From Brugia malayi (Eukaryota > Nematoda > Chromadorea > Rhabditida > Onchocercidae): DNA of 64,000 bases. The notes under the pieces were generated by a model. The model saw only the letters and a program-made list of their open reading frames with translations. It searched no databases and was not told where the DNA came from. Of this stretch, positions 1 through 12,581 are shown piece by piece. A program made the position numbers and the translations under genes. Numbering within the stretch: the stretch's first letter is position 1; each line of letters opens with the position of its first letter. The stretch covers positions 3,510,001-3,574,000 of the forward strand of contig NW_025062478.1 in the NCBI RefSeq assembly GCF_000002995.4, in the 5' to 3' direction.

Positions 1-170
1 AGCAGCTGAGACAAAAATTACGAAAATGAAAATTTTTTCATTAGCATTCGTTGCATTAATAGGACTTATTGTTCTGTTCGATCTGTCTTTTGGAGTTCAA
101 CAGATTAATATAATTAGTGAAAGGAAATATTACACTACCTTATATTCCATGATGCTTTTTTATTTTTTAG

Positions 171-797
<627 letters not shown>

Positions 798-887
798 AAA
801 TGAGATTTTATGGGATGATATTCACTGATATTTGAATAATTTAACGAACTAATTCATTTGAAAAGTTTATGTAATGTTCTTATGCGA

Positions 888-893
888 AATAAA
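888..893 (+). terminator. Polyadenylation signal of rps-30
   Basis: An AATAAA hexamer lies about 90 bases after the rps-30 stop codon, a normal distance for a short nematode 3' UTR. Confidence 0.6.
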
Positions 894-1269
894 TTTGTTG
901 ATTTGATTTTTGTTCTTATGCAAGTTAATTTTTTACAAATAGAACATATCCCTATTTATCGTTTACAAAACTTACGCCATTAATGTTTGGGTAATACTGT
1001 CATACGTAAGAGTCGAACATTAGTGGTGAGAGTGTGAATGGATGTAATCCGGTTCGGAATATATGACTTTTTGAGATTTTCATGAATGATGTATATGAAT
1101 GGTGTGCTGCATTTGAGTTTAGGTTTTGAACGTTTGGAATTTTCATTGTATCAAGAGCGGAATCAGAAATCTATTGTTCATGTTTCCAATATTACATGTC
1201 TTTTTTTATGAATCTTAGAATGATTTGAAATTTAATAGATATTATTAGATATAGTTGGAGTGTAATGAA

Positions 1270-3097
1270 ATGTCGATGAAACTGTTGCAGGAAGCTATCA
1301 AGCTTGTGGATGCAGGTTTGTTTAATTCAAATTTTTATTTCAGGAAGGTAATAAACGAGTCAGATGAATTGGATTGAAGTATAGTATTGGTCCAATAGTT
1401 TCAGATAGAAATAATGATAAGTTGAGACACGAAGCTCTGTTTTCGCTGATGTATCAAGAAAAAATTGTGAATATCTATCTAGAACATATATCAGGATTTT
1501 TTTTTTTTCTGGAAGGGAGAGGGTTATTCGGATTTTGTAGGTTGTATGTTTCGGTTAGCAAAGATGAAACTTTTAGCCTTTTCTTCGCAATCATAATGCT
1601 CTTAATTGCTTTATTTATTTATTTGTTCACTCATATTCTTATTTTTAAAACATTTGTAGGTGATAAATATTTAAAAACTTTTTAGATGACAGAGTAAAAA
1701 ATACGGAAACCGTACGAAAACCAGTAAGAGTTTCAAAGGCAGAAAGAGATCATCAGAAGCTTGCCGCTGTACTCACCACTTCAGAATACGATCCAGAATT
1801 AGATGATTTCATCGTAAATTCGAGTGTGCAGAAGCAAAATTTAATAAACCCTAAAAGGAAGAAAATTACTAAGGTAATGCAACAAATAATTGAGCAGTAA
1901 GAAATTGCACAGATTTTGATGATTTTGCTACTCATCTCTCTTAAAATCAGTATTGTTAGATGTAACTTTAAATCTTAACTGTAAGCTCGTTGAAAGCTCG
2001 TTGAGTTTCTGGAATTTGATGTTCTGTCCTGAACTTTTAGTAATGAATTTTTTTTTCTTAACAATGGGTACAGTAGTATCTTAATGAGTATTTTCCATTG
2101 TGAAAGCTGTATAGTTAAACTATGTTAAACCATGTTACAGTTTGAGCGCTTCTTTGTCTTAATTCAAATAATCATTCAATGTAAAGGGAAAATTTAAAAT
2201 TGATGAATGATGATGTTTATTTTATGAACTGTTTTCCTTTTTCTTTTTTATACTTATCCTTATTTTTCACTTTTTTTTTCTCCCAATTCATTTTACCTTA
2301 TTTTTTTAATGTTTATTTGTTCACATTAAATGCTAAAATTTGCTATTTTTCAGAACATTTCATTATTAGAAGAAAGTCGCTTAATAAACAAGACAGACCT
2401 GTTGAAACGTAACATTAAATATATGGTTTACGAAACGAATTGTAAGTTGGATCCTGATAAAACCAAGCAATTGATAGGTTTTATGGATGAACATAATCGT
2501 CGTCGAAAAAAGATCCTTCATGCGTTGCGTAAACGAAATAGTTTGTTTTTCTTTTGCTAATTTTTTCATTTTTATCTCAAATTTTTAGAAATCTGAATTC
2601 ATCAATTTTTCTTAACGCGCCAGCTATTGTTTGATGGAAATTGATGTAATCTGTGATATTAGGTTATGTATAGCATCTTTTTTAACTTTGAATAATGGGT
2701 AAAATTCTCAAAATGGTTTTATTCTTACAAGCCACTTCCTCTGTATATTTAATATATAGATGGAGTACGAGATTATCGGTGGAACTTCAAGAAATCCAAC
2801 AATAAATCGATATTTACGGATGAAGATTTCATGAAAGTCGGACCTGACAGGATAAAAGTAAACATTTTTTTCTTTTTATGCTAAAATTTTTATTGCATAT
2901 GTTCATTAAACTCAAAAAATTAATTTAAAAGAAAATCAAACACTTAAAAAATTAATGAAAATTTGATTATTGCTGTTTAATAGGGATTTACTAATTTGCT
3001 ACTTAAAAGTATAAATAAAATGTTGCAGTTACTACGAAAAAAAAATACGGGAAAACGAGAAAAAAACATCAAAAAATCCAATCGCTCGGGCAATTAA
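1270..3097 (+). CDS. AROS / RPS19BP1-like protein (40S ribosomal protein S19-binding, SIRT1 regulator family)
   Basis: Five exons: 1270-1315, 1686-1873, 2354-2540, 2760-2857 and 3029-3097, coding 195 residues with phases consistent at all four junctions. The N-terminus MSMKLLQEAIKLVDA resembles the start of human AROS. The middle has KRNIKYMVYETN and a basic HNRRRKKILHALRKRN segment matching the family's conserved block. A later SIFTDEDFMKV corresponds to the TVFTEEDF motif, and the tail is lysine/arginine-rich. Family members bind RPS19 and act in 40S maturation; in mammals AROS also modulates SIRT1. The nematode protein is longer than the 136-residue human one and carries an acidic insert with PELDDF near residues 50-55. 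Donors of introns 1 and 3 are GTTTGT-like. The call rests on motif similarity read by eye; a generic basic nucleolar protein is the alternative. Confidence 0.75.
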
Positions 3098-6000
3098 AAG
3101 AATTATTGTTTGGTGATGATCCGACGTTTGTGTGTTCCGTCAATTTTTTAATTCCTACTACTATAGAAGTTTCTTTTTTTGGTGCTTGTCATGGACCAAT
3201 ATTTGTGATAAATCTTTTGCTGTATTGATCTATGAAGCAACTGTCAGAGAATATAACGAGTAGAGTTGATTGCTTGATTGTTCTTCATTATCCCAAAAGG
3301 AAAAATTTGACAAGAATTTGGCTGTTGTTTTTTAGTGTAGATTTAATGGATTGTAAAATTGTAGCACTGAGTTGAATCTAAAAGCATATTGTTTTCTGTT
3401 TGATCACTATTGATGAATTTTTTCTTTGAATTTCTAATCAATTTAGGATCACTTATTTTAAATTCATTGATTGCAGTAGGCAAAAACTTCTCCATTAGTG
3501 TTATGTGAAGTTTGGTTTGATGGAAGTGTCGTGGAAGCAAAATTTTGTCATTGATGATTTGATAGTTTAATTATTAATTTTGGGAGAGGTTTTTGGTTGC
3601 AGGGAGATTCGTTGGATGTAGATATAAATATGTGGGGTAACAGAGAAATACAACAATTCTTTTATTAGAAGAAGCAATAGTACAATACGTTGATAGAGAA
3701 CAATTGAAATTGAACTAAGCTGGTTCTTGGTAAAAAATACACTAAAATCTTTAACAAACAAACAAGATAGCAATTATATTTTATATTATATGTGTTAAGA
3801 TGTGGAAGTGGTTTATAATCAGACATTTTTGTACAAAGAATTAATTGTCTAGACATGAGTGATGAGTTACTTTAACAATAAGTTGCAATGGATATCACAA
3901 AGGGAAGTACAATGGTTTGTCTAGACGTTATGATAAGTGGCTACTATGAGTTGCAATAGACATTACATGATAGATGCTCATAGTATGTGAATTGATATAA
4001 GATCAAAGGTCAGTTAAGTGGTTACGATGAATTGTAAAAGATATCAATGGATTGTTATATTAAGCATTGTTAACATTTATTTAGTACTTCGCGATATTAA
4101 AATTCGCGACAGGAAGATTTAACTTAAACTTTACTAATGCTAAAATTTTTTAACTTCTGGCTGCTTCGTTTCTTATAACTATTTTTCTAGAAACTGTTCG
4201 TACTTAATGACGAATCATAGTTTTTGTTCTTCTATTTTGTTAATATGATTATCTAATATTCAAATCGGCATTTTATTTTACTTTTTTATTTTATTTATTT
4301 TTTTGTAATATTTTCGATGCTAGACTATTCTGATTCTCAATTGCCTCTAGTTGTGGAAGTGTTCTTTTATTTCTTGATCATTTCTGTTGATATTTAACTT
4401 AAGCCAAACTTAATGTAATAAAATTTGTATAATTTATATATACAAAGAGAACATTGCAATTAGTATAATTTAAGTTAATGATATAGACATGAATGAGTGG
4501 CATCAAGATTTTGTTTAGTTAATAATGAAATCCTTGTAATTGATTGGATAACGCAAATAAACAGTCGAATAAAAACTTTATTGTTTGATGTTATGAATGT
4601 TATTGAATGTCAAATTACATCACAGATAATTTATGATTAAAAAATTTAATTGAAGTTAGCCATAGACGGAGGATTATTTCCGGTAAAACAGGAATAGTGA
4701 AGCTAGTCGAATCAATGATTGCTATCATTAAAGACTAACCCCAAGCAGTAAGTTATCAATGAAGGTTGACCCCAGGTACAATAGGTGACCTTTAGATGAG
4801 TGAATAGATTGTCGGACATAATAATATTTTGTCAAATTTTATCTAACTGTAGTATTGAAGATAAATATTTGATGATAACAGAAATTTGAATGAAACAATC
4901 ACTGATCTTATAAACATTAAAATCATTGATTTTAGGATCATCAATCTTTAACCTATAAATTTCTATTAAGTTTAAACAAATTGTTTAAACATGTTATGAA
5001 ATTACTTCGGTTTCTGCAAATAAAAGATTATCAATAAGAAAAAAAAAAAATGAAAGATTTATGAAAAGGTAAACTAATCATTGATTTTACTCATAGATTG
5101 TTTATAATTAAATTTCTAAAATAAAAGTTTGCATTAAAGTTTATATTTCAGTTATACCTTAATTAAATGAAAAAAATGAATGTAAAATATACGTTACTGT
5201 AATAGATAGATCATTTATTTTTGGTCATTTGTCTTTGTCTCTGATAAGTGTGATAAGCAAATTTCAAACTTATCTTTAAGTTTGTTAAAATGCCATAAAT
5301 TATTTTATTTGCAAAATGCTTGGAAATGCAATAGACTTTATGCAATAAACTTTTTATTTTATAAATTTACTTAATTATTGTAAAATATTCATTCCTACAG
5401 TGCAGCATAGAAATTATAAAACTATTTCTGTCAACAAATGATTTTATGTTTAATCTTTTCTAATCATTAAATATGCATTTGCATTTATGCAGCTGCAAGA
5501 ATCCTTAAAAATTAAACTAAATTCAACAATTTTTCTCTGCTTTGTTGCAAATTTTGAAATTAAAAATATTTTAAAATATCGATCTATTATAAAATTTAAT
5601 TTTATTACCGAGATTATTGCTTTCAATATATTTTAAAATTTATAGAAATCAAAAATTTGAAAAAATCGAAAGTAAAACAAATGCACTTTTTTGTCTAATC
5701 GAACTTTTAAAAAAAATTTCAAAAAAAAAAAAATTGAAAACTGTACTATTTGATTTGTTAGTGAGTAAATAAATAAATATTTTATGCTTAATAATAAATA
5801 TTACATTTTCTTTAAGGTTTATTCTTCAACAGTTTGTAAGCAGAAATAAGCTTTAGCAATAATCGCATATAATAAAATGAAAAAAAAAAAAAAGGGAAAT
5901 GAATGATATTTAAACTTAACAATCAGTTGTTTTAAAAAATCAAAAAAAAACAAATTCATTTTTTTCTTTTTTTGATTAATCAAAATTTTAACTTTTAAAT

Positions 6001-6198
6001 TAAAATTAAAACATATTGCTAATAATATCTATTACAAATTTATTTATCACATAATTACATATCCTTTATTGATATTTCATATTATCATTTGTATGTTTTT
6101 CTGAACGGTCGGGTGGTTGCTTATTTCATTCAATAAGAAAGATCAAAAAACAGGAAAAAGAAGAAAAAGGAACGGAAAAACGGAAAAAAAAAACAACA
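3098..6198 (+). other. Intergenic AT-rich sequence
   Basis: No open frame with protein-like composition was found on either strand. The first part is presumably the 3' UTR of the AROS-like gene. Around 3840-4060 there are loosely repeated blocks of about 70 bases sharing TGTCTAGAC, GAGTTGCAAT and AGTGG-TAC elements, perhaps a decayed minisatellite. The rest is homopolymer-rich spacer. Confidence 0.6.
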
Positions 6199-8218
6199 AT
6201 GGGAGAAGAATATGAAGCATTAGGTCCAGCTGGAGCCGGTTTGTCGATATTTGAAATTATACAGTTTCAATTTTTAATTATTACTATAATATTTCAATTT
6301 GCATTATTAATTAAAACTTTTTATAAAGAAGCAAAAAATTTTTTTAAAAGTTATTTTCACTTTTTTTTTTTTTTTTTTTAATAAACATATCAAATATTCG
6401 CTTTTATTCACCTTCTTAGCATTCTTACGTTTTGAATAATCGTAAATTATTTTAAATCATATGAATTTATAATGACAATTGTAATGAATAGTGATAGCAT
6501 AAAGTAAGTTAAACTCTTCTAAATAGTATCAAATTAAATTTTAATAATAGTCTTAATAGCACTCTAATTTAATTAGCTTATATCAATATAAAATATATTA
6601 GAGTTTACTAATTCATCCATTCAAATTTTTTTATTCTTTTCTGTTAAATTTTCACAATAAATTTTTTCGAGTTGCTTTCCTTTTTTTCTACTAAAATAGT
6701 GTAAAATAACAAACAATTTTTTTTTTTTAACAAAAAAGTAATTTTTATGAAAAAAAAGTAAAAAAAGTAAAACTTAATATTAATTGAAAATAATTTATTT
6801 TTCGTTTTTTCGTTCTTTCTAATAATAATAAAAAAAAAAAATTTGTCATCCTTAATGATTTAATAATTTTTAATTAAATTTATGCTAAAAATTTGTCATT
6901 AATAATTTAATTAAATTTATTTAATAAAAAAAGTATTGTTTATTTCAATTATTATTATCATTAATTTCCTTTGTTTTTTTTTGAAGTACCACCAGCACCA
7001 CCAACAGTTCAATTTCCCGTACCTCAACCTCCTTCACCATTTCCACCTAGTCCTGGACAACCTGAAGTATTTCAATTTCCTTCTCAATCTTCACCATCAA
7101 CATTAGCACCTGGTGAACAGAAAAAACAATTTAAAAAGGTAACAAAAAAAAAAAAAAAAATAATTTAAAAACAAAAAAGGAAAATTTTTGCTATTCTGTT
7201 TACTCAATCTTTCTAAATAGTAACTAAAATTTAATGAAAAAATAAATAAAGAAAAAAAGAAAAGTAAACACTGTTTAGTCTTTATAACTTATCCATTTTT
7301 AAATTTCACTTTCTTTTTCTTTTTAATTTAATTATTTTTTAATTCTAAAATGCTGCAAATAATTCATTTCACTATTTCTTTTGCAACTTTGCATGTGTAT
7401 TATATATTAAATGGGTTTATAAAAATGTAATAAATTAATGAATTATTTGAAAGTATCCAATTTAGTCTAAAAATTATTAATTTAAAACTTTTAGGATGGC
7501 ATTGGCGATAGTGCAAGAAAGGAAAAAAGTATTATATTTCATGAAATAGCCTTAATAAAATTTTGGCACTTTGTTAATTTCATATATTTTTTAAAAAATT
7601 ATCAAAATGCTATAAGAATAAAAAGAATGAAAGAAAAAGTAAGCAATAAATTATAAAAATTGACAAAAATTTTTTTCAAAGAAAAAAAATTCTGGATTCA
7701 ACTATAAAAGTTTTTATTTACTTATCTTTCTTATCTTATTTTATTTATTTATTTTAGTTTATTTTTATTTATGAATTTTTTTTTTTATTTCATTTTTTGT
7801 GAAAATATATAGCAGATGATAGTAATCATTTTTTATGTCACAAAGTTTGTCAAAATGAAAAAAAAAAAACATAAACAGTAATTGATAAATAAATGATAAG
7901 CAATATAAGGCTTTATATCTTTTCAAAGAAAATTTAAATTAATTCAAAACACATTTTTTTCTTTTTTTTTTTAAAAAAAAAAGATAAATTAAAACTTATA
8001 CTTGGAAATTTTATACTTTAAATATGTACAATTTTTGTCAGTAAAAATAGAATAAACTTTCGATAATTATCTATTTAATTAATCTTAACATCATCACTAT
8101 TGATATTATTACTGATAATCAACACTATTGATATTATTACTGATAATATTTAAGTATACAATAATATCAATAATAAAATTAATAATATATAATAATAGCA
8201 ATAACAGTAATAATATTA

Positions 8219-8309
<91 letters not shown>

Positions 8310-8978
8310 GTAATAATAATAATAACATCAATTAATCTTATATTATTGTTATTTTTATCATTATTATTGCTCAATAAAACTTACCATCTAAAAATAATTA
8401 AAAATTTTAATCATATCCAATATCAGTAATGTTTCTGTAAATTTTACATTATATTTTCAAATATATACACCTAAAAATCCTTCCTTTCTAATATTTCTTT
8501 TTGTTATTTTAATATTCATAAAATTAAATTCATTTCGTTGATTAAATTACTACTCTTTAATGCAATTTAAACCTAATACATTCTTTTTTTTTAATTATTC
8601 TAATAATCACTAATCACTTTATTATACTCAATATTTACGGCACTATTTAAACTTGACATTATAATATTTATTAATTATCAAGAGTTTATTATTAGGTAGC
8701 AAGTCCTAAAAGAAAAATTCAAATAATTTCTAAGTTTCAAATTAATTAAAATTCAAAAAAAAAAAAAAAAACTTTTTTTTTTCATTTCAACAGAAGAAGA
8801 TGAAGAAATAGAACAAAGTGCTACCATCAGTAATGTTCGTTGTTTGGTGGCAAGTCTTATCTTAATTATAATGGTATTTATTGGTATTACATTGGTTATT
8901 TTTTTAATTGTATTATTGTATACAAATTGTTTTGGTTCACCAACATGTTCCTGGCTTAAAGTTTTTAAATTTTTCTAG
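6199..8978 (+). CDS. Small proline-rich single-pass membrane protein, family not recognised
   Basis: Four exons: 6199-6238, 6987-7138, 7495-7528 and 8794-8978 (stop TAG), giving 136 residues with consistent phases (1, 0, 1). The protein starts MGEEYEALGPAGA. Residues about 14-57 are rich in proline, serine and glutamine (PPAPP, PQPPSPFPPSPGQP, FPSQSSPS). A charged stretch follows (KKQFKKDGIGDS, then KKKEDEEIEQ), and then one strongly hydrophobic segment of about 25 residues near 90-115. The C-terminus is short, with two cysteines in NCFGSPTCSW. There is no signal peptide, so a cytosolic proline-rich N-terminus and a short exposed tail are likely, though orientation is not proven. The proline-rich part could bind SH3 or WW domains (inference). 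Intron 1 starts GTTTGT and its acceptor is GAAG. I do not recognise a family. Confidence 0.7.
8095..8147. repeat. Tandem direct repeat, 25-bp unit, 28-bp period
   Basis: The unit starting CACTATTGATATTATTACTG occurs at 8095 and again at 8123, inside intron 3 of the proline-rich membrane protein gene. Confidence 0.8.
8218..8332. repeat. (TAA)n microsatellite
   Basis: About 115 bases of nearly pure TAA repeats, interrupted by one AAA and one TGG variant, inside the last intron of the same gene. It is likely to vary in length between individuals. Confidence 0.95.
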
Positions 8979-10165
8979 AAAAAAAAAGAAAATGAAAAAA
9001 AAAAATTTAAATTTGATTATTAATTATTTACAGATTTCTTTAATGTTAATATGTTTTAATATTGATATTTTTATATGCATAATATCAAAAACAAAAACCT
9101 ATTAAATTAATGCTTTTCAAAATTTAAAAAAAAAAAAAAAAATAACTTTATTGTTCTTGATTTTTTTTTTTTTAAAAAAAAGGAAATATGGAAAAGAATA
9201 AATAAGTTCATAAATGATTTGGTCTTTTTTTTTCTTTGCACAGTTTCATTAAATTGAATGTTTATTTATTCAGAACTATGTTAATTTATTTGTTTCATTT
9301 AATAATTGAAATATAGATGATTTTTAATAAAAATAAATATTAAAAAGAATGATCTCTTCTTCCCACTCCAACTATTTTCCTGTTAATTGGAGCATAAAAT
9401 TTTTATTATCATACTATTAAAATGATAACAGCAAAAAATTGCCACCTAAATTCTAAAACTTTTGATAATTATCTAAAGTGTGAAACAAATATAAGCTTAC
9501 ATTTTCATCATTTATGAACATGAATTTTCAAAATTCTCGATTTAAAAAAAAAAAAAATTACTATAAAATTTATTGATATGAATTAATTGTTTTTTTTTCG
9601 CTTTCAATAATTCTTTTTCTTTTTCTTTACCGGCAAATTTAATAAAGAAAATCGATTTTACTACAATAATCATACAATAGTATACTTTAGAGGATAGTAA
9701 ATATTAAAATGAAAGGAGTAAAATATTTAAATGCTAACTGTTAAATAAAATATTAAATGTAAAATTTGAAAATCAAATAGCAATGAAAAGAGATGAGAGT
9801 AAATAGCTTTCTTTTTTCAATTTTAACAAAATGTTACAACAAATTTATCACAAAAAACAAGCAAATGAATAACATATTAAAATATACAATTTTTTCACTT
9901 CTTAATTGATAACAATAACTATCTAAAACATTATATAATACTTGGTATTTATTATTATTAATATTTATTTATTTTTTATTTTTTTTTGTGGACAGAATCA
10001 CTGGGTATTGCGTTACTATTGTTGTGTAACAAAAGTAATAGCAATAATTCAAAATCGGATGGAATTATGATTTTTAATCAGATGAATGAATAATTCTATT
10101 TTTTAGTTTTCTTTTTACATAGCTTTTTTTTCTGCTACTTTATTTTATTTATGTCATTCAATCAT

Positions 10166-10199
<34 letters not shown>

Positions 10200-10648
10200 T
10201 GAATAATTGAATACTAATAAAAATCAATAAATTGGTAAATTTAAAATTAAAAAAAAAAACACAAATCAATAAACTAATAAAATTATTTAACAAGTAAATT
10301 AAAGTACTACACATAAGACAATATTATCATTTCTACCTGATTTCACTGACTGCATACAATGGATTAAATGTGATGTAGAAATGAGAAAAAATATATATGT
10401 AATTCTAAAGAATTTGAATACAAATTTAAAAGATAAACTAAAGTTTGGACTGTTCAATTAAAATCAAACAATTGCGCCACAGCATTTCCTATATACACTA
10501 AAATGAATACAATACTGTTTAAAAAAAAAATTATACAAAATGATAATTACAGAATTCAGTCGAAATCAGGCTTACTAATAATTTACATGCAAAATTTATA
10601 AATTTCACAAACTTACAAAATATTCCAATGATAAGAAGTGTTATAAAG
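8979..10648. other. Convergent intergenic spacer
   Basis: Spacer between the 3' ends of the plus-strand membrane protein gene and the minus-strand dioxygenase gene. It holds AT-rich sequence with several A and T runs, including a run of about 27 A at 10171-10197. No coding signal was found. Confidence 0.6.
9197..9202 (+). terminator. Candidate polyadenylation signal of the proline-rich membrane protein gene
   Basis: AATAAA about 220 bases after the stop codon at 8978. In such AT-rich DNA the hexamer also occurs by chance. Confidence 0.4.
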
Positions 10649-12531
10649 TTAAAGTGACCTAATTTTCTCATAAGGTAAAAGTTGACAATAATAATCCTCT
10701 GGTTCGGCAATTTTTTGCAACAAACATGCTTGCTTTAATTTTGGATTTTGTACAACATTTTTAAAATAGGTACACGGTTTATCACCATAACCAGGCATTA
10801 GTAAATCAAAAAATGCTGCACCATCTTCAAGTGGTGTTAACGAATGAATATTACCAAATTTAGGACCCAAATAAACGCAATCATCGCTGTGCCAACGATT
10901 ACTGATACCTTCGAATCTGTAAAATTTAAATTTACACATTTATTGAATGTTACTAAAAAAAAAAAAAAAAAAACACTAAACTATGAGTGATATTTGTGAA
11001 AGAGAGAGAGAGAGAAAAAAAAAAGAAATCATTTTATTTTTTTTCTTCTATTCAAATTAAAAAAAAAGGTCAAAAGAAAAAAGTTATATATACCTTCAAA
11101 AAAGTCAGTCAACAATAAATCAATGAAACAATTTGATCATAACCGTGCAAATCTTAATAGTTTATCTTATATTTTTCTTAAACGGTTTTTTTTTTTTTTA
11201 ATTGTGAACAATGACTTTTTTCAAAAAAATGATTATGAAAATTTATACTATACTATACTAAATGCTTATACAGTTATGAAGTATTCACTAATAAGAAATA
11301 AAAAATAGAAGAAAAAGACTGAAAAACAGACGTAAAAATTTTTAAATTATAAAAAGGAAAAGAAGAAAGAAAATCATACCTAGCAATGACAACATTAGAT
11401 GATAATGTGTTCCATTTTGTTCGTTTTAACACTTTTTGCTCATCATGCGAAAGTTCAGTATATGAATTAATTGCTAATGCACCACGAAGAACTTTCACAA
11501 ATCCGTACATATCCGGATGATCATGTAATGGAAACATAAAATTACAACTTTTGAAGCCAAATAAGCATGCATGAATATGCTCCGATTCATAAATGTCAAT
11601 ATAATACATTGGAGCTGTCATTGATTCAAGACCTATAATATATTTTTTATAAATAATAAATATAACATATAAAATAATTGATTAAATTTTTATCAAAAAA
11701 AAAAAAAAAATTTTGATAGAAGAATAATTAGACATATGCAAATACAAATTTCTCAAGAATAATTAACGATATTATCGGAAAATTTTTAATCATTTATTTT
11801 TATATAAACAATCATCTATACATCATATTCAGTTACTTTTTATTTTCTTCTTTTTACCAATGCTTATGTGAATATACGTCAGACGTGTATGAATGTGATA
11901 TATATATATATATGAATGTAAACGAAAGAAAAGTCCATAATATGATGTGCCAAAAATTCCATTTAAATTAATCACTGATTAAGCTATTTGTGTTAAGAAA
12001 GAAAAATCCATAAAATGATCTGCCAAATATTCCACTGTTTTTTTTTTTTTTTTCGCTTTTAAAATTGATTAAGCTATTAGTTCTTCAAACTATATATTCG
12101 TAACTGACTGTAGAATAGAGTAAAAATATTTTGTAAATTGTTCAAGTTCAAATTATCCACATAATTCTCTATTCCTAAATCAATTTTTGCATTAGGGAAT
12201 TCATAGAAAGAACTAAACCAATAAATACACTGTTTGAAAAATAATTTTAATACTAAATCAACAATTAATTTATCAAAAATATACCAAAAAAAAAAAAACA
12301 AACAAACAAACCAAGACGATCCGGAAGAACAGCACCAATCATGTCAAGTGTAAGCGTTGATACAAGACGACGAGCACGTTCAGATAATATTTCTCTTTCT
12401 ACAGCATAAGTATCATCACTATCTGTGATAGTGTTTGATAATTTCAACTGAGCTAATCTCTCGGATATTGCTGATACTTCACGTAGAAATGAACGTAATC
12501 CTTGCTGTGACATGACTTTTGAAATAATCAT
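10649..12531 (-). CDS. Cysteamine / N-terminal cysteine thiol dioxygenase (ADO, PCO_ADO family)
   Basis: Three exons on the minus strand: 12531-12312, 11632-11380 and 10916-10649 (stop at 10649-10651). Two in-frame starts exist, 12531 (246 aa) and 12513 (240 aa, MSQQGL). I prefer the second because it begins the helical part; numbering below uses it. The family uses Fe(II) and O2 to oxidise cysteamine to hypotaurine and N-terminal cysteines of proteins, acting as an oxygen sensor for N-degron turnover. Visible motifs are PLHDHPDMYGFVKVL, with iron ligands H104 and H106, and NIHSLTPLEDGAAFFDLLMPGY, with the third ligand H176. C200 and Y202 in KPCTYF match the Cys-x-Tyr pair that crosslinks in human ADO. 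Length is a little under the 270 aa of human ADO. Intron phases 1 and 2 match; the first donor is GTTTGT. Confidence 0.93.
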
Positions 12532-12534
12532 AAG

Positions 12535-12581
12535 ATGTTGTTGTTGTTGTTGTTGTTGTTGCTATTATTATTATTATTATG
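12535..12581. repeat. (TTG)n followed by (TTA)n microsatellite
   Basis: About eight TTG units followed by about six TTA units just upstream of the dioxygenase start codon. They would lie in its 5' leader or promoter, reading as CAA and TAA repeats on the coding strand. Confidence 0.9.
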
